Shown here: piece by piece, positions 11,992-23,887 of the stretch
How the letters are laid out: each line of letters begins with the position of its first letter
How positions within the stretch are numbered: position 1 is the first letter of the stretch
Assembly (NCBI GenBank): GCA_018466975.1
Contig: CM031559.1
Span: 1,178,001-1,242,000 of the forward strand
Reading direction: 5' to 3'
Origin: Sparassis latifolia
Lineage: Eukaryota; Basidiomycota; Agaricomycetes; Polyporales; Sparassidaceae
Length of the DNA stretch: 64,000 nucleotides
The notes under the pieces: model-generated
What the model was told of the DNA's origin: nothing
Seen by the model: the letters and a program-made list of their open reading frames with translations, nothing else
Database searches by the model: none
Position numbers and translations under genes: made by a program

Positions 11992-14717
11992 GCTTGCTTG
12001 TTCTCAACGATGGACGTTGTCGCTAGAACGAAGTAAAGTGATCTTATAGCAGAACGGTTCGTGGTGACGGTGTAAGGGGCCGTTGGTGACGGCGAACCGT
12101 AGAAGCGTAGAGAAGAGAAAACAACAGGTACTTGCTGGGGCCAGTACTTATACCACGTACAGCAGAAAAGTAAAACCAAAGCGCAACGGGAATTCAACGA
12201 AACATGCCGGATTCTAAAAGCAAATTATACATCGGATAGGCCGAGTCGAAGACCAATAAATCCGGAAGCAGCTTCGGACTTGAAGTCGACGTCCGACGTG
12301 CTGATAAGTGCTCAACGAGAGCAGCTGCAGCCGATCCATGAGAGCAAGACCACTGCATCCGTCCTCACAGTGTCAAGCAATAGGCATAAGACTGCAAACT
12401 TGTGGGTGTATTCATCATGTTGTCGCGGGTAGGTGCCTGGAAAATCCAAAGAGCTATCAAATTGTGTTGGATCCATCCGATATGCGGAAGCCAGGCAGTC
12501 GGTGGCAAGGATCCGAAACCAGACACGGACCTCACCATGTTATCTTGTCTAAGTTCCGTCGAACAAACATACCGACATCGGCTTCTGACGAGGGAAAATC
12601 AAGGTCTTGCCCGACGGCTCTCGTCACATCACCCAATCTCCCGTTGTGGCGCAGGATTTGCTACCGTTTAGCGTGTTGGCGCCGGCAAGCACCTCACCGC
12701 TTGTGGTTTCGAGGCCCATCCTTGCATAGCCTTGCATGCGGTCTCACCATGCCTTGCGGCAAATAGCGAGCGTGCGATAGAACTGGCGAAGAATATCAAC
12801 GGTGAGAAACGTGGGAGTGATCCTGCCTTGCGGTTAAGGTCCACACCATACCGTCAGAAAATCGCTAGACCTCATAGCATTTTACGCATTACAGCAGAGC
12901 TCGTCTGATAGCTGTAGAAGCAGAGGAAGATAATCCGCGAAGATGTTTCAACGCCTACTCGTTTGTCTGACCTACCTGGCCGGGTGCTAAATCGGGTACC
13001 TTTGGATGTCACGTGATAAGCCGTACGGTTGAATGTTGACTCTAAGTCCTTCTGTCTCTCCGTCTCTCCGTAACCGGACGGCCGTCGCCGCTCGCGGTGT
13101 GTCCACGACGAAATATTGTCCACCCTATTCTCGCTCTATTCTGTGATCAAGGGCTGGACGGGAGAAATGCACACTGTCTTTGGCTGAAACCGCCTTGGCA
13201 AAAATAACTGTCTTGTCCCCCTCTTACTCGCACGCGTACGTTCTCACGACCGCCGAAGGATGAATGGATGAATCCTCTCTTAGTAAATTCTGTGTCTTGC
13301 TGCGCATGGTTGCCAATCTTCGCTCTCGCCTATGCATATGCCATCATGCGGGGCTACCACGCATATGAACTCAGACACGCCTGCATACCGCACATCTCTA
13401 GACGCCCAGAAGACCTTTCGGCGGTGACCCAGGCTTGATCGAAGTCTCTCCTTCCATTCTTTCAGACGTGGGTTTGTGTTGCGAAGTCTGAAAAATTGGA
13501 GGTCTCGTGCTTTGACATGATTTCCACTTGGAAGGCATCTGGCGCCAATATGCTATCCGCTGGCGAGTATCCGCCACAGCTGGTGGACACTTGAACGTGA
13601 TGTGCTCCCAGCCTGCGCTTGTTTCCTTGCGTGGGAATGGCGCAAAATTAACTCAAGACATGCCCCGGCTCTACATGCAGCAGATTTGAAAACATTCGTG
13701 ACATGAGAACAGCAAGATGCCGAGCTGATTGTCGCGGAGTGCAAGCGATAGTCGGCGGCGCTATCTCAAATTCGTGAAAACCATGGGATCTATGATTGAC
13801 GACATTTGTATTCCGTGAGGAGCCGCAGGGTTATGAAACTTCAGTCGAAGACTTCATCCACCTCTGCGGTCGATTCTACTTCAGTGAAACACATCCGAAT
13901 CCGACTTCCTGCAATATCCATCCATGGAATTGGTTTATTCACGGTACATGAATACATGATACTGCGACGACGAGCGGAGGGTGCAATTTCATCAATTCAA
14001 CTTCTCCATCAACATATTCAAGGATCGCATTGGTTCAGTGAGTATTACTCAGCTATAGCTCTGCTCGAGATTCCTGTGCCTTACCATGTGTCTCGACAGG
14101 GGGCCCACACGGAAGTCACCGCGATCGCTCTTTTCTGGCATAATTATCCAACCCTCTGAGCTGGAGTTCTCACGAAGTCGAGCGGTTCACCCTGCACATC
14201 CAAGCGGTCGTGTTGAATGGTAACTGCTCTTCCGTACTATCCTCCTTGTACCCCTTCTGCTCTGACAGGCCATATAGGAGCGAATGAACTGCTGAAAGCT
14301 GAGGTCGATGCCGGTAAGATTTGTAACTAGATGGCGTACAATTGATTTACTTTTAGAGTGCACACATCAGGGATATTGTACTCAATACTGGCTCTATCCA
14401 TTGTCGTTTATGCCTTTGAGCTGCAAGGCCATTAGCATTATGACAGAGCCTGGATATCCGCCCAAATATTTCAGGTTATGTTGTGTCGGTTCGCCCTCGT
14501 GGATCTTATTATCCACCAGGGGTCATAATGTAACAAAATTGTGTCTCGATGCAGTCACCCTTGCTTACTTGCAGTTTTACTGTAACTCACTCTAATCGGC
14601 AAGGTGTCGTACTGACTGCTAGCAGAGTTGTTATGCATTTGCAGTAGCGCCTTCATGATAACCTACAGTACGACCGACCTCTACGACAACGTGGCCCCCT
14701 GGTCCGCGTTCTAGCTC
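11992..14717. other. Spacer between ICMT and the alcohol dehydrogenase
   Basis: The first 100-200 bases are the presumed ICMT promoter. The remaining 2.5 kb shows only short frames without family signatures, for example 12308-12766 and 13806-14159 on plus. I see no repeat or RNA gene in it. Confidence 0.4.
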
Positions 14718-16474
14718 TTAATATGTGAGCACCACCCTTCCTACTAAAGTCCCCTTCTTCATTTGCTCAAGTACGCTGTGCGACGGTCAGCCATACATAA
14801 AGCCGATGACTCTGAGATGATCACCTACCTGTTGAGCTCTGCGAACGGTCTCTCTTCATATTGGCAGGTGACTTTGCCACGGGAAACCAGTTGAAGCGCC
14901 TCGATGGTTTCTTGGCGATTGCTGTTTGGCATGATTATCGAGGTTCGGTAGTTGATTGCGGAGGATGCCAATGTGTCGGCGCGTGAAGGAACGGGTGTAT
15001 GCCACTGAAGTGAGTCACATATTCTGACTCTGGGTTTGTAGCGCACATACCCCGTTTTGGACCCAACCAATTTGAGGCCCTTCCCAGATGAATCATTAGT
15101 ATTTGTACACGTAAGAGTGTGCCAACACACGCACCTTCCCGATAAACATTGTCAATGACAAACCTGACAGTGGTTCCGGAGGGAGGCCAACGCAAAGTAT
15201 CGTTCCCTGCGGTCGAGTATAGTAGGCAGCCTGGATGTACGCTCTATTCTGTCAATTCACGAATTATCATCACAGATGTCATCGTGCATGTATGGCTGTT
15301 GCCCCAGGAAACATACGGAATCCGTGAGGACAATGGCCGCATGAGGCCCCGCTCCGTCCGCTGCAGCAATAACGTCTTTAACGACGTTAGCGCTCTGGAC
15401 AAAATCAACGAACTTCTCAGCGCCCAAGGATAGAGACAGCGTGCGCTTTTCATCCCCCGCATCTGTTCACATCAATTTTCAACATGAGCATCGCTGCCAG
15501 CTCAGTGCAGCGCGGCTCACCAATAGCAATCACCCGGAGACCCATAGCAACCGCATATTGGATCGCTTGCATAGTACGTCAGTTGGCTTCACTTGTGACG
15601 CTTGGGCTCAGACTGACACACGCACCAAGGTGACCAAGTCCTCCTCCGGAACCAGGGATAGCAATCCAGTTACCTACAGAAGTATTACCCAGTTTCAACG
15701 CCTTGTACACTGTGACACCCTGTTTCTTCCTGTGAGGAAATTCGACTCCTTGGTATAACGAGACATACGGCGCAGAGGATGGGCGCAGCTCCTTGACTTG
15801 GGATGTTCTCAGGAATCGGTACGACATGATCCACGAATGCAACCTACTTCTGAGGTGAACAATGCAACCTAGAATGGCGGACTTTCAGACTCACAGTGTA
15901 TTGCGTGAATGTGCCATCATCTTGATGTCCAGTCACCTTTTCTTCGGGGCAGTCTGACATCCCTGATATCAGCATTTCTCGCGGCTTCAGGTGCAGATGG
16001 CATGAAGCCCTTCATCTCGGCACCTCGTCGTTCTGTCTACGTACGCTGTGGAAAGCCCGTCCGACACATCTCGCACTTCAGGCACGAGCTGCTAACGTAC
16101 TGGATGCCGACTCTGTCACCGATCTTCACTTCGCCCGGAGGCGTCTGTGCGCCGATGGCCAGCACGCGGCCGATACCTTCATGCCCTCCGGCACTGGGGA
16201 ACCGTGGCTTAAAGGGCCAGTCTCCAGACATGAAGTGAAGGTCTGAATGACAGACTCTGGGCTTTTAGTTCAGTGATACACTGGCAAGCACGGTTGGGTT
16301 CACCAGGAAAGATACTGACCCTGTACATTCGAGTTTGACCAGGCATTCACCCGGCGCGAGTTTGGAAGGCTGCTTCACTGGGTACTCAGTTGTGAGTTGG
16401 GTTCGGATCCCAAGCTCATGAGTGAGAGCAGCAACGCCCTTGGTGGGAATTCCCTCAGTATTCATAGTGGACAT
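14718..16474 (-). CDS. Zinc-dependent alcohol dehydrogenase (AdhP / yeast ADH1 type)
   Basis: Medium-chain NAD(P)H alcohol dehydrogenase, cytosolic or mitochondrial, interconverting primary alcohols and aldehydes. About nine short introns interrupt it, and at first sight the frames look broken. When the introns are removed every block joins in phase. The blocks in order are LVKLECT, VCHSDLHFMSGDWP (catalytic Cys), GGHEGIGRVLAIG (catalytic His), KIGDRVGIQY, the structural-zinc knuckle CLKCEMCRTGFPQHC (C-x2-C-x2-C-x7-C across an intron), PIPENIPSQGAAPILCA, the Rossmann loop IPGSGGGLGHLG, YAVAMGLRVIAI, LGAEKFVDF, GTILCVGLPPE, GLKLVGSKTGNRQETIEALQ, and the C-terminus LVGRVVLTY followed by TAA at 14718-14720. 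The start ATG at 16474 opens an N-terminal extension of the usual length. The product is about 345 residues, normal for the family. It is distinct from the pair of dehydrogenases at 35.5-39.0 kb. Confidence 0.9.
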
Positions 16475-16818
16475 GTCGACAGCGTGAATGTCCAGACGAG
16501 CGGCCTTATATATGAGGATAAACTCGGAACATCATCATCACATGCATTATCCGAAGAGGGCCACTGTTCCTCCCGCCTGTGTACTGTGAGATCCTTCATT
16601 TGCCCCTGAGAACTTGGAATACTCGCCGCGTACTCGATCAACAGAATTCAGGCTGGCCGTGGTGACTACAAGTACTAATACTGCTTGTCGTCAGATCAAG
16701 TGACGTCTCGTAAACCATGTGGTTTTCTCATCCATACCTAGATCCACTGCTATTCAAGCCGTCTTCTCACTATGTAGACGATGATCTTTGTCCTCACCAT
16801 GAAATGAGGTTGCTGATG
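16475..16818. other. Promoter of the alcohol dehydrogenase and 3' flank of the RhoGEF fragment
   Basis: This 344-base gap contains no recognisable coding sequence. It should carry the ADH promoter on the minus strand and the terminator region of the upstream minus-strand CNH gene. No clear TATA box was identified. Confidence 0.4.
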
Positions 16819-18935
16819 CTATACTGATACGATGGGAATCAAATCAAACACACGCAATGCAGTGGGACGTTCTTCCACCCCAGAGCGCACAATGATATCA
16901 GGTTCGGAGTTCATTACTCCATGGACGCACGGTGGCGGAGGCATCCCACCGCGATAACTCGCGATACGGTCTCGTCCATCGCATAGGCATCGGAGGCCAT
17001 CACCGGGAAGTATCTGCGCAAGACAGCCAGTTTGGAGATGCCGAACCTCGATGAAGTTGGTATTGAAAAGTAGGATGTACGGTGGAAGATGGGCGGCGCA
17101 CTCTGCTGTCCCTTCCCATTCGATCATGATTGATGGTCTGCTCGGGTCTCCGTGTTCATCCACGTAAAGTCCAAAATCTTGACAAGGATGAGAGGGGTGT
17201 CAAGGTGGAAAGTGCCATGATCGTACTGTCATAGCATAACAGAAACTCCTCCGAGCTCACGCGGAACATCCCTCGAGGCCTAGAGGATCTGCATCTCTCT
17301 AACAAAGGTTTATAAGTGCGATCATCCGAGTGTGGTAACATCACGCTGTAGGGGCTGTTGCGAGAGTAACGACAATAAGGGTGTGAAGGACACGCACTCC
17401 GGAGGATTTGCACCTACTCAGATATCATCATGATTACAAACCCCTCAACACAAGGTATGGCAATCTTCCTCCGGAGGAAGATCACATCGAAGCATTCACA
17501 CGGAATGTAGAAATTCTGGGTGAGTGTGTGAAAGAATGAGAGGTTATGAAGTTAGGCTGACAGCGTACTGTGTGAATCTTGAACCATTCTTTGAGCCCGA
17601 GCTCAGCCAGTGTAGGTGTTTTCTCAGTCCTTTTACTTATATCCGGTTCGAGGGCACGAAATGTGGTCTCGTTCTTCATAAATTTCAGGAAACGAATGTC
17701 TGGGCTGATCAGGAACAACATCCGACGTACCCGTTTCCATTTGGCGTAAATAACCAAGGTAGTACCATTGACATTACCCACCCTGAAGAAGGCGACATCA
17801 CCTTTGCCACTCAATCTCTGAGGTGTCTTGCGCGCCGCTGGTGCAGATCTCCTTGATGATGGCACCAATGCCTCCAGATCATACGCGTACAAGGACTGTA
17901 AGACATGAAGTAAAGACTCGTCTGAGTTGGAGCGAGATCGATGCGCGAACCTTATCCGCGAGCACTAGGAAAATACCATACTCTTCAAGTATCGCACATT
18001 GACTGACCATCTTCAAGTTCAGCATGCGGTGAAATGCTGAACAGACAGTTCAGGTTGCATGAGACTGCGAATGGCTACAAAGGAACTCACGCTGTGGATC
18101 GTGTCGGAGACCAAACCACACACCTGCCTCACACCCAATCGCAACAAGGTCTCGACCATCTGCCGTAGCTGCACATCCGTCAGAAAGACGCCTAAATTTT
18201 GAGTGATAGGACTTACTGAACGGGATAGAACAAGTCATCCTTGCGTTGAACGTAGTATTACGCTCACTATGTGCAGGCGCACTGATGCTTGATAGATGAG
18301 ACACATCTATGGCAAAGACACTGACGTCAAGAATCTTTCTCAATACCTGCGCTGATTTCCGTGAACGTGAGGCCTCTTCCAGTTTCAATCTCCACTCGTT
18401 GCGTATGTGGGGTGTTTCAGCGCACAACGTCACGAATCCGCCGTGCTTGCCTGAATGGCGAATAGTGAAGGCATAGACAGGGGAAGGCTCCGTAGACGTG
18501 CTCATGATTGGAAACCCGGCACGCAGTGTGAACGTGCGATTGCCACGCTGAGCAGAGGCGCGCCGAAAAACGCTGTTGCGGCGCTGGACGGGAGAATCAG
18601 CAGAGCCCATTACTGAGACCAGCTCTAGAGCAATAGGCTAGATGAACAAAGACTTTGAACAGGTAATTCGGCGGATCACTGTGATATGACTTGCTTGTCT
18701 GAGGACACGATATCGCCCAACTCCGTTGTTCTCTTCGCGTTGTGCGACGATGACTGTCAAAGAGCAATGAGCCTCGACACTGATGCGTACTGCTTGACTT
18801 ACGGTAATTGTCAAGGACCAGAACAAAGACTTCTGTCCATAGACCCGATCCAAGGCCCGCGTCGGAACGCTCCAATAGTCTCCCAGTATGTATCACAGAG
18901 CGATCTTCGTTCAATAAATCGAGGTCCTAGACGCG
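16819..18935 (-). pseudogene. 5'-truncated Rho guanine-nucleotide exchange factor: PH and CNH domains only
   Basis: Fungal Rom1/Rom2-type RhoGEFs activate Rho1 in the cell-wall integrity pathway through a DH domain followed by PH and CNH domains. Here the minus strand holds, in order: the DH-PH linker ending DLDLLNEDRSVIHTGRLL (about 18930-18850), the PH domain (WTEVFVLVLDNY; PIALELVSV; YAFTIRHSGKHGGFVTL; IRNEWRLKLEEA, to about 18330), and the CNH domain (FNARMTCSIPFS; GRDLVAIGCEAGVWFGLRHD; LNLKMVSQCAILEEYGIFLV; LYAYDLEALVPS; GDVAFFRVG; GMFRVSSEEFLLCYD; PPYILLFNTNFIEVRH; TGCLAQILPG; and the terminal FDLIPIV, stop at 16819). These blocks join through ordinary introns and contain no stop codons, yet upstream of about 19.15 kb no frame resembles a DH domain or the N-terminal half. 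The catalytic part is therefore missing, leaving a fragment or a new short gene. Confidence 0.75.
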
Positions 18936-21155
18936 AGTGAGTTCCGTCTCTGATGCGAACATGACACTGCATACTAAACCCTCGCCCATTCGGAATGTGA
19001 GACTCGTATTTGTGCGCCAGAAGCTAATATCGTTTTCCTGCGACATGAGTACAGTAATAGAGGGCGAAAGCTTATTCCCGAGTGCAGCGATGTCGTCTAA
19101 AGCCGTTGGTCTTGCGAAGAGTGAGTGTCAGAGCTGTGTTGAGACGCAGTAACCCAGTCGACTTCGTTTCGAGAGAATCGGAGGCTGGCGAACATGAAAC
19201 AAGACAACGACACAACGTTCCCAAGAATGGATCAATGTCGAAATTCAGTCAATGATAGAGAAACTCTAAGCATCGGTCTCGACACTCAACTTGTTCACTA
19301 CTGTATACAAAATCGGACGACAGGCGGAGTCCCCCTTTAACCATCCGAGGGCACAACTTCCAACTTTATATTGTTGACGGGTGGGTTGTTCCCGAAGAGC
19401 AACTTGTGTAGCAGGAAGCTGACAGCTCGGAGGGCATCAAGAAGGGAAACCGTTGTCGTGAGGAGTGGACGGAAATGCCCTGAGGCGTGAGGTTCGCCTG
19501 TTGGTAAGTGCAACGGTTCCCAACTGCACAGCATCCACGGGATGTGTATCTTGGGTGCTACGGTTGCACATTATTAATTTGAGGCGCGCGGCCTCCTCCG
19601 ACTACCGTCGCCATATCGCTGTTAAATAGCTTTTAGATGTAATCCCCACCAGTGTGCGGCCAGTGGAGGCGATCGTTGAGCAGGACTGGCCATCAGCAAA
19701 AGCGGGAAATTTTTATGTAAGGTTACACCAGTTACATCGGGGTAGCAAGCGTTGTGTAAGTTACACAGGACTAGTGATGTTTAAACCAATTTGTAATCAA
19801 AGTAAAGGTAGTAGAGGTCTATAAAGAAGATTACATAGAATAGAAATTGATACACAAGTTATAACAAAAATACATGTCGGCAAAGAGTTGTCGAGCAATG
19901 TAACCCGAGTCAAACGTTGCTCACCAGGTTACACAGTCGGGACTCGGAAGAACTTCTAGACACTAAATATAATGTTGTAAGGAGCGCCTATTGGGCGTCT
20001 ACTAGCGCTCTCTGCAGAACTCGCTCCGAGTTGGCTCTTGCGTCGCGTTTTAGTTTTCAGGCCCCCGAATACCGCACCAAATGCGAGCATTGAGGCAAGG
20101 CTCTCGTCCAGGCCCTCACAGCGAAAAGATCCGAAGCGGTTTCGAGGCAACTCGGAGGCAAGTCTGAGGCTAATCTCGATGCATCGCGACTACCATCCGC
20201 TGACAATTCTCGCCACCCTCACTCGCGTATAAATTCGCAGCCTCTGCCAGACGCCCGCCAGGTGAGTGTTGTTACTCGCAGCTAACTATATTGCACAGGT
20301 CTACCAGGTTCCTTGTTGCGTGTGCTTGATCGGGCTCTCGTGGTTGGAGCGACTCGCATAGTGCGTTCTATTTCAATTTCTACTGTTTTATGCCTCTGGG
20401 CGGACGTGTAGTGTATGTTGATTTCTAGCGTTGGTTGTTACGGCGGTACGCGGGTGTTGGCGCGGTAAGTAGGCCTAACTACTTGTTTGTTATGGTGGCA
20501 CGCGGGTGTTGTTACTGTGGTAAGTGGACGTTACGGCGGCACACGGGTTTTGGAGCTTGTAAGTAGGCCCAACTAGCTCTAATGTAGAGCACTTTGTACG
20601 TCGCTGCAGTAATAATAATATGTTGACATAATTAATTTGGAATACTCCCACTTTTGAGAATTATCAAACCGATCTGAATGAATCGGTTTCGGTCTGTTTA
20701 GGACAGTCTGAATGTAGCGCGTAATAAATTTTGTAGGAAGTTATATGAGCTTCATAACGTGTAAAATGTTTCCAGAGTTTATAACTGATTATGCCAGTTG
20801 GCAACTCTGCAATCTGACTCAGGATTACAATGCAATGTATTCCTTGGTGAAAAAATTGCGCAAGTTACATGGAATTACACCTTTATAATCCCTTTGAAAA
20901 TTCCCGGTTTTGCTGATGTGACACATGCTGTCACATTGAGGTCGATAACGTGACCGACGCGTCTTTTCCGCCGCATCAAATGCAAACCTCTGATCAACTG
21001 AATCTCACACAATGCACCAACTTTTGTACTCGATTCGCGCAGCTCGAAAGCTTGAAAGCTTGACGTATCACGCACTTTTGGAGGTACAGACACAGCTAGC
21101 TAGAAATACAACAATGACAACAACCACCGCAACCACTTTACTACTCTCGCAATGC
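18936..21155. other. Repeat-bearing AT-rich spacer
   Basis: Upstream of the RhoGEF fragment there is a stretch with several GTTACA/TGTAAC-type repeats (19.72-19.94 kb and again near 20.87 kb). A degenerate tandem repeat follows at 20.43-20.57 kb, and then the 3' flank of phosphoketolase. Short open frames, for example 19337-19534 on minus, have no family signature. It may be a decayed mobile element, but no terminal repeat pair was demonstrated. Confidence 0.4.
20435..20570. repeat. Degenerate tandem repeat, about three units of 40-50 bases
   Basis: Each unit reads roughly TGTTACGGCGGYACRCGGGTGTT, then a variable part, then GTAAGTAGGCCYAACTA. Units begin near 20438, 20489 and 20530. The end signature TAAGTAGGCCYAACTA appears near 20467 and 20557. 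The middle unit is the most diverged. Function unknown. Confidence 0.6.
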
Positions 21156-23887
21156 CTAGAACTTCGGCACATCATACGTCCCCTCCGGATCCTGGCCATG
21201 CTTATAGGCGTACTCCTTATCCTTCTCCGCCTGATGCATGACCTGGCTCACGAGCGCGTGCGCGTCAACCTCGACGTGGGGGTTCGTCGTCGCAGCCCCA
21301 CGCACCGCCGCGGCCGCGACGTGGTACCGCGACGTGTGGTTCAGGAGCATCATCGAGAAGGGCGACGTCGTCGTGCCCTCCTCGCGGTACCCCTCCATCG
21401 TCACCCGTTCCAAGTCCGGCCGCCCAAACAGCAGGCCCTGCGTACACAAAACAGAATCAGCCAGCACCGGCGGACGGACCGCGAGGGGTGCACGCACCTT
21501 GAGCTCGCCGGGGTACCCGTGGTAATTAAAGTGTACCGGCTTATCCCTCGTAAACAGCGTCTCAAAGTCTAAATCGCTGAGCGCGTGCGGGTGCGAGCCA
21601 AACGGGCCCAGGATCATCAAGTCCGTCACGTTCACGACGCGCACGCGAAGCGCAGGGCTCATCTTCCGCAGGAGCGCCGCCGCGGCGATCACCTCGAACG
21701 TCATCTCGACCCCGATGCACACCAGCACCACGTCCGGGCGCACGCCCCCGTCCACGCTCGCGAACTTCCAGACCGATGCGCCCGCGATGCAATGCTGCAA
21801 TGAGTGTAATCAGCGAGGGGTCGCAAAATGTAGCAACGGCGAGCGCACCCTGTGGGCCTCTTCGGGGCTCAGCCACACCGGCGTCGGATGCTTGCTGCCG
21901 ACCATCAAGTTGATATAGTCCTTGCTGCGCAGACAATGCGCGATCGTCGTCAGGAAACAATTCGCGTCGGGCGGGAAGTACACCCGCGCGAGCGCCGGCT
22001 TCAGATCCAGCACCGCGCCGATGAACGACGGGTTCTGGTGCGAGAACCCATTGTGCTCCTGGCGGGTCCAGGTGGACGTCTCGAGGTAATTGAAGCTGCC
22101 TACCGGCTGCCGCCACGTCGTCTCGTGCGCTATCTTCACGAACTTGCTGTACTGCACCATCATCGTGTGCACGATGCCCAGGAACGCCTCGTAGCTCGGG
22201 AACAGGCCCGTGCGCCCTGTCAGCGTGTAACCCTGCAGCATCCCCTGGCACGTGTGCTCCGACAGGATTTCGATCACCCGCCCGCGCGCGCGCGCGACGC
22301 CTCGTCCCACTGGAAATTGCGCGAGCTATCCCGCAGGACCGCGTCGAGCTTGTTGGACACGAGCTCGTCGGGCGAGAAGATGCGGAACGTGTGCGGGTTC
22401 CTTCAACAACTCGTCAGCGCGTATAAGGGTAGCTCTAAGAATCACGCACTCCTTGATGACCTCGTGGAGGAACTCGCCAACGAGCTGCATGCAGCTGTGC
22501 TCCGATCCCTTCTCGACGGCCAATGGCATCCAGTCCGGCACTGAGAGCGGGGTGTACGCGGCATATACTTCCTTGCGCTGTCCGAGCTTCTTCGAGTCTT
22601 CGGTAGGGATTACAGAGAGAATTCTCACATTCGGCACGCCGTGCTCTCCAAAGAGCTCGCCGGGGTTGTACGACGCGAGCCAGTCCTGGAGCTGCTTAAG
22701 CTCGCCGGGATCCGTCTTCGCCTCGGGGAGGGGGACCTGGTGCGCGTGGAACGAGCCCTCGATGTACTCGCCATGCACGCTCTTGGGGCCGGTCCAGCCC
22801 TTGGGGGTGCGGAGGATGAGCACGGGCCAGCGCGGCTTGACGATGGGGTGGCCGGTGCGGGCCGCCTGCTGAATGCGCCTGATCTCGCTCAGTGCCCAGT
22901 CCATCGAGGCGGCCATGTCCTCGTCGATATGCTCGAGGTCCTCGACGAAGCGCACCTGGTAGCCGTAGCCGGTGAACAGCGCGGTGAGCTCCTTGTCGTC
23001 CATTGTGCCGTAGATCGTGCGCTCCGAGATCTTGAAGCCGTTGACGTGCACGATGGGCAGCACAGCGCCGGACTCGGCCGGGTCGATGTATTTGTAGCCG
23101 TGCCATGCGCTGTGGGTAGCGTCAGATGGGGAGAAACTTGGATGATGGAGAGACTCACGTTGCGGTGGGACCCGTCTCTGCTTCGCCGTCACCAACGACG
23201 CATACAGAGACGAGGTCGGGTTTGTCCATGATGGCGCCGAAGGAGACGCTGAGGGCGTATCCGAGCTCGCCACCTTCGTGGATGGAGCCCGGAGTTTCTG
23301 CATTGATATGGCTGCACAACGTCAGCGGGAGCACAAGACAGCGAGACAGACAAGTCACCTGGGGAAACCTCCGGGGGCACTGAAGCCCGAGATCAAGTGA
23401 TGCAAGCCGTGTTTGTCGCGAGTGTTACTGGGTAAGAAGGCACGGAGAGAGTTCTCGAGCCATAGGCAAGCGAGGATGGCCGGGGCACCATGGCCGGGGC
23501 CGACGACATAGAGGGCGTCGATACCGGTCCTGCAGATGAGGCGGTTGGTGTGGGCGTATACGAGGGAGAGGCCGGGGCAGGTCCCCCAATGGCCAAGAAG
23601 GCGGGGCTTGATGTCGTCCGGGGTGAGGTTGCGGGTAAGAAGGGTGTTGTGCTTGAGGAAGATCATCGCTGGGCAGTACGTTGAGCACTAGTGTTGTGCG
23701 TAAGAAGATCGGGGTACATACCTCCGGCAATGTAATTGGCAGCGCGGCGGAACTCGGAGATGGCCTCGCGCTCATCGGGAGTAAGGACGCCATGAATGTT
23801 GAGCTGGACACGATAGTCGAGGATGGAGTCGGGGAGCTGCGAGGGCGCGGGCGGGGGGTTGGGCCGAGCGAGCTCCTGGCCTGGCAT
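21156..23887 (-). CDS. Xylulose-5-phosphate/fructose-6-phosphate phosphoketolase
   Basis: Thiamine-diphosphate enzyme that cleaves xylulose 5-phosphate (or fructose 6-phosphate) with phosphate into acetyl phosphate and glyceraldehyde 3-phosphate (or erythrose 4-phosphate) in the cytosol. Exons read as 23887-23722, 23668-23359, 23311-23159, 23109-22450, 22400-21849, 21794-21498 and 21437-21156, giving about 805 residues. Family blocks seen are [48 protein letters not shown], the TPP motif [56 protein letters not shown], the [16 protein letters not shown] block, [15 protein letters not shown] and [12 protein letters not shown]. The exon lengths do not sum to a full frame. Within exon 5 the frame changes in the (CG)n run at about 22275-22295, between NFQWDEAS and [10 protein letters not shown]: two bases too many or one too few. 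Everything on both sides is intact, so the gene is either freshly disrupted or mis-assembled there. Confidence 0.92.

Noticed and set aside
14718..16474. First impression that the AdhP-type dehydrogenase is a pseudogene because of many stops between conserved blocks
   Set aside because: Every stop lies inside a short GT-AG intron. After removal all blocks, including the split zinc knuckle and the VGSKTGNRQ segment, join in phase.
22326..23303. 325-codon minus-strand frame taken as one phosphoketolase exon
   Set aside because: Its ends read through introns. The correct exon is 23109-22450, followed by an intron and a frame change.
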